Shown here in pieces: positions 61,291 to 64,000 of a stretch of 64,000 nucleotides of DNA. The stretch comes from UBA9619 sp964630665 (GTDB lineage Bacteria > Pseudomonadota > Gammaproteobacteria > Arenicellales > UBA868). Location: the NCBI GenBank assembly GCA_964630665.1, contig CAZVVN010000002.1:1-64000 (forward strand). The letters are read 5' to 3'. The first letter of the stretch is position 1. Each line of letters starts with the position of its first letter. The notes below the pieces were generated by a model. The model made no database searches. It had not been told where the DNA came from and saw only the letters and a program-made list of their open reading frames with translations. Both the position numbers and the translations under genes were made by a program.

Positions 61291-62091
61291 TCAGGCCGGG
61301 TCGGCAGGCAAGTGGTAGAGCCTGCCGAATCCAGGAATGCTTTCTTTCACGCCCGCCAGCCGCAGCGTGTGCCAGATCAGGGCATGGTTCGATGAAGTTA
61401 CCGGTTTTGCCAGTTGCTGTTCGACCTGGTCGACGATCTCGGTCAGCCGCAGACTGGTACAGGACAGGAAGACCGCGTCGACGTCATCGTGTTGGCCGAT
61501 GTCGAGAATAGCCGACCGGATGCTGTCGGTAGTGATGCGTGCCGCCCGGTTGTCATCATCTTCATTGAATGAGCCAAAGACCGGGACCTCGAATCCGTTC
61601 TTGACGATGTACTGTCGGACCATAGCGTTAACGTCATCACGGTACGGTGTCAGCACTCCGATGCGGGTTTTACCGAGTGCGCGGAAGGCGGCAAAAGCCG
61701 CTGTGATTGGTGTAGTCGGTAGCGCCTCAGGTCGCCCGTCACGGATCAGTTCAAAAACCTGTTCTTCACCGAGCACTATTGACGCCGCCGTGCAGGCGTA
61801 GGCCACAACGTCCAGCGAGACCCCGGGCAGTATGAGGGCCGCCCGGTCTGCGATGTGTTCTGCCATGGCCCGAAGTGTGTCTGGATTGATGGTTGGAGAA
61901 TTGGGTATCCGGGCCTCGTAGAGAGCCACACCCGGCATCGTGACGACCTGGCGGAACTCGTGTTCCACCGTGTGGTCCGATGCCAGCACAATCAGGCCGA
62001 TACGGGCCCTGCCCGCGATGCCTTGGTCGACGTCAAACGGGATACCCGTGATGTTGACGAAGTCTTCTCTGGTTTCATGAAGTGAAGTCAT
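61291..62091 (-). CDS. Asp/Glu racemase-superfamily protein (maleate isomerase/arylmalonate decarboxylase-like)
   Basis: A 266-residue protein with the two catalytic cysteines of the superfamily in YACTAASIVLG and SCTSLRLTE. The opening IGLIVLASDHTVEHEFRQ and the GVLTPY stretch resemble maleate isomerases and the EutA-type protein of ectoine utilisation clusters. A true amino-acid racemase is less likely by motif. It follows the DadA-like gene by 2 bp and precedes the GATase by 17 bp. Confidence 0.83.
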   Translation of the reverse strand: MTSLHETREDFVNITGIPFDVDQGIAGRARIGLIVLASDHTVEHEFRQVVTMPGVALYEARIPNSPTINPDTLRAMAEHIADRAALILPGVSLDVVAYACTAASIVLGEEQVFELIRDGRPEALPTTPITAAFAAFRALGKTRIGVLTPYRDDVNAMVRQYIVKNGFEVPVFGSFNEDDDNRAARITTDSIRSAILDIGQHDDVDAVFLSCTSLRLTEIVDQVEQQLAKPVTSSNHALIWHTLRLAGVKESIPGFGRLYHLPADPA

Positions 62092-62093
62092 GA

Positions 62094-63350
62094 TCAGGTT
62101 CCTATCGTGTCCAGTGTCATGCCTGTGAGTTCAATCTGCGGCTTGCGACCGGCAAGCTGATCGGCGACTATCCGGGCCGAACCGCAGGCCATCGTCCAGC
62201 CCATGTGACCGTGGCCGGTGTTGAGCCACAGATTATCAAACCGTGTCCCCGAGATCACGGGCAGGCCGGTTGGTGTCATGGGTCGCAGGCCCGCCCAATA
62301 AGTGGGCTGGCTGTAATCGGCGGCTTGTGGCAGCAATTCGGCGGCATTGCGCATCATCACCGTGAAATCTTTTGGTCGACATGAGGTGCTGTAATCACTG
62401 ATCTCTGCGGTCGCAGTCAGGCGCAGGCGATCGCCCATTGGGCAATAGGCCAACAGGTTGTCCTCATCAACTCCACCGAGTTTCGGTCCATGGTGGCTCT
62501 TATCGACCGCCAGGGTTACTGAATATCCTTTGACCGGGTAGATCGGCAGCCTGATCCCCAGCCCGTGTACCAGCTTTGGGCTGAAAACACCGAGCGCCAG
62601 AACAAAGGCGTCAGCTTGCACGGGGCCGGACTGCGTCTCAGCAGCTTGAAGCCGGGTACCGTCTGTTCGCAAGCCGTGCACCGTAGTGTTCATGCGGAAC
62701 TCGGCGCCCTGCGCCTCACATTTCTCCTTGAGCGCCCGCGTGAAGGTTTGTGCATCACCACTTTCATCGCTCCCGCACCAGAGCCCGCCTGCAATCCGGT
62801 CACGCGCATCGGCGAGTCCCGGGTCCCGTCCGACGACGCCATCGGGATCAAGCACCTCGATATTGACGCCTTCGCCACGGAGAATCTCACACTTGTTCGT
62901 GGCCGTAGCGAAGTTCTTTTCGGAGCGATAGAAGTACAGCAGCCCGCCTTCATTCCGATCATATTCGACCGCTGTTTCTTCCTGGGTCCGGCGCAATTGA
63001 GACTGGGAGTAGCTGCACAGCCGAACCTTGCGCCGGGTATTGATACTCGCGCGCTGATCGTTGCATTGGCCAAGAAAAGCCGTCACCCAGCGCCACTGCT
63101 CCAGGTCCAGCCTGGGCCGGTAACGGATTGCCTGGTCGTTTCGCCACAGCGACCGGAACATCATGCCTGGAGCCCGGGATGAACCCCAGGCGTAGGCGTG
63201 GCCCGGCGCGACGAGTCCGGCGTTGGCTGCGCTGGTGAAACTCGCCGGCTCGCTCTCCCGGTCGATGACTGTTACCCGGTGGCCGTCTCGTAACAACTCC
63301 CAGGCGGTCGTGACACCAACAACGCCGGCACCAAGTACTGCGATGTGCAC
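62094..63350 (-). CDS. dadA: D-amino acid dehydrogenase-like FAD oxidoreductase (DadA family)
   Basis: FAD enzyme of 418 residues that deaminates D-amino acids to keto acids, passing electrons to the respiratory chain. The N-terminal dinucleotide motif IAVLGAGVVGVTTAWEL is clear, and the C-terminal GLRPMTPTGLPVISGTRFDNLWLNTGHGHMGWTMACGSARIVAD is typical for DadA. Start is GTG 63350. It follows the RidA gene by 18 bp. Imine products of such enzymes are RidA substrates, so the order is functionally sensible. Specificity may be for a D-amino acid or another secondary amine. Confidence 0.87.
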   Translation of the reverse strand: MHIAVLGAGVVGVTTAWELLRDGHRVTVIDRESEPASFTSAANAGLVAPGHAYAWGSSRAPGMMFRSLWRNDQAIRYRPRLDLEQWRWVTAFLGQCNDQRASINTRRKVRLCSYSQSQLRRTQEETAVEYDRNEGGLLYFYRSEKNFATATNKCEILRGEGVNIEVLDPDGVVGRDPGLADARDRIAGGLWCGSDESGDAQTFTRALKEKCEAQGAEFRMNTTVHGLRTDGTRLQAAETQSGPVQADAFVLALGVFSPKLVHGLGIRLPIYPVKGYSVTLAVDKSHHGPKLGGVDEDNLLAYCPMGDRLRLTATAEISDYSTSCRPKDFTVMMRNAAELLPQAADYSQPTYWAGLRPMTPTGLPVISGTRFDNLWLNTGHGHMGWTMACGSARIVADQLAGRKPQIELTGMTLDTIGT

Positions 63351-63368
63351 CTTTGATACCCTGGCTGT

Positions 63369-63722
63369 TCAGTCGCAGGCGGCGATGACCGCTATCTCGA
63401 CTGTGAAGTCGGGGGACGCCAGGGTCGACTCGACACAGGCTCTAGCGGGCGTATTCCCCGGTGAGACCCAGGCATCCCAAACCGCGTTCATTTCGTTGAA
63501 CGTAGACATGTCGCTAATCCAGATTGTGGCGGAGAGCAGTTTTGACTTGTCTGTACCTGCCTCCGAGAGCAGTCGATCGATCGCGGCAAGGATGTTTGTC
63601 GTCTGGTCAGTGACCGATGCCCCGGGCGCGTCTCTTGCGACCTGACCGGCTGTATAGACCGTGTTGCCGTGAACAACGGTTTGGCTCATTCGCTCGCCGC
63701 TATCAATTCGTCGAATAGTCAT
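63369..63722 (-). CDS. RidA family reactive-intermediate deaminase
   Basis: A 117-residue YjgF/RidA protein. VVHGNTVYTAGQVARDAPG and WDAWVSPGNTPARACVESTLASPDFTVEIAVIAA carry the family substrate-site Arg. It hydrolyses enamines and imines formed by PLP ammonia-lyases and amino-acid oxidases, both of which are encoded downstream in the same operon. AGGAG lies about 12 bp before ATG 63722. It is the first gene of the six-gene unit. Confidence 0.9.
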   Translation of the reverse strand: MTIRRIDSGERMSQTVVHGNTVYTAGQVARDAPGASVTDQTTNILAAIDRLLSEAGTDKSKLLSATIWISDMSTFNEMNAVWDAWVSPGNTPARACVESTLASPDFTVEIAVIAACD

Positions 63723-63780
63723 CTCTATCTTTCTCCTGGTGTGCTGCTGTTAGATCGTTCAGTCGCAGGTTCCATGCAAC

Positions 63781-63805
63781 CGTGATGCCCGGAGTGGGCA
63801 TCACG
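63781..63805. promoter_or_regulatory. Perfect 10-bp hairpin upstream of the ridA-dadA-daPAL operon
   Basis: CGTGATGCCC (63781-63790) and GGGCATCACG (63796-63805) are perfectly complementary with a 5-nt loop, 59 bp upstream of the RidA ATG. No T tract follows on either strand, so it is more likely an operator or a leader RNA element than a terminator. TATAGAAT on the minus strand (63822-63829) may be its -10 box. Confidence 0.55.
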
Positions 63806-64000
63806 CGGATACCAGAGGACCATTCTATACGCTCAGGTGCCCTTCAACATCCATGGCGGCCAGGGGATTTTCCAGGCAAGGGAGTACTGCCAGATTTACG
63901 CTTGATCCAGCCCAGACTGCCTGGTCTTATCATTAAGTAAGTCGGACAGATTGGCTGTCGTGAGCCGTTGCTGACGACAGGTTCAGATCCCGTCACGGCC
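63806..64000. other. Non-coding end of the window
   Basis: No gene is visible. CTGTCGT (63955-63961) and ACGACAG (63974-63980) form a 7-bp inverted repeat over 12 nt. The last bases resemble a tRNA T-arm but the rest of a tRNA is absent. Confidence 0.4.

Noticed and set aside
58128..63722. A complete ectoine utilisation cluster
   Set aside because: EutA- and DoeA-like members are present, but the PLP enzyme is DAPAL-like rather than EutB-like, and EutC, DoeB and the transporter are missing.
63970..64000. Possible tRNA 3' part (GGTTCAGATCC)
   Set aside because: The T-stem has a mismatch and no acceptor, D or anticodon arm can be paired upstream at the right distance.

Overview
The window is a gene-dense, GC-rich bacterial chromosome segment with about 54 protein genes, no rRNA, no convincing tRNA, no CRISPR array and no insertion sequence. 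Gene content points to a free-living proteobacterium, probably a marine-type gammaproteobacterium: an OxyR with Cys199/Cys208, a MerR/LiuR-type regulator with FadD and beta-oxidation genes, and many catabolic enzymes for acyl-CoAs, amines and amino acids. The taxonomic call is inference from gene content only.

Layout. 0-7 kb (+): alpha-methylacyl-CoA racemase, HSDL2-like SDR, acyl-CoA synthetase, a histidinol-dehydrogenase-family enzyme of the sulfopropanediol dehydrogenase (HpsN) type, an SDR and a fold-IV aminotransferase. 7-17 kb (-): a transglutaminase-like protein, a MATE exporter, then a five-gene beta-oxidation operon (fadD, merR, thiolase, hydroxyacyl-CoA dehydrogenase/enoyl-CoA hydratase, acyl-CoA dehydrogenase) with a perfect ACGTTAACGT palindrome upstream. 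17-20.4 kb: oxyR divergent from rubrerythrin, a GlpC-like Fe-S protein and DUF3501, which looks like a peroxide-response cassette of unknown mechanism. 20.5-30.5 kb: PuuD-like amidotransferase, Rieske oxygenase with an epimerase, a haloacetate-dehalogenase-like hydrolase, flavin reductase-like protein, CocE-like hydrolase, Zn alcohol dehydrogenase, MetX-like hydrolase and a fatty-acid desaturase.

30.6-48.4 kb: D-aminoacylase, MFS and amine oxidase; then LysR with an HpaB-type monooxygenase, RidA, DUF1028 and an M20 deacylase; then a class III aminotransferase, HpcH aldolase, MetE-like methyltransferase, two AMP-forming ligases and an M81 (MlrC-like) peptidase. 48.5-52 kb: an LsrF-like aldolase and a bifunctional class II aldolase/SDR flank a frameshifted remnant of a ribulose-phosphate-3-epimerase-like gene.

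52-53.7 kb is a visibly A+T-richer islet. It holds a secreted Cys-rich protein gene broken by an in-frame TGA and a bacterial protein strikingly like the CaMKII association (hub) domain. 53.7-58.1 kb: a haloalkane dehalogenase, an arginase-family protein missing one Mn ligand and the substrate Glu, a lipid kinase and two tandem SDRs. 58.1-63.7 kb (-): a compact six-gene amino-acid catabolic operon (RidA, DadA-like, Asp/Glu racemase family, GATase, diaminopropionate ammonia-lyase, M24 hydrolase), preceded by a perfect 10-bp hairpin.

Overall this is a catabolic generalist region: acyl-CoA activation and oxidation, deamination with RidA detoxification, and two different dehalogenases, under several local regulators. 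The observations most worth checking are the OxyR-rubrerythrin-GlpC-DUF3501 cassette, the CaMKII-hub-like protein, the degenerate arginase-family active site, and the two interrupted genes.
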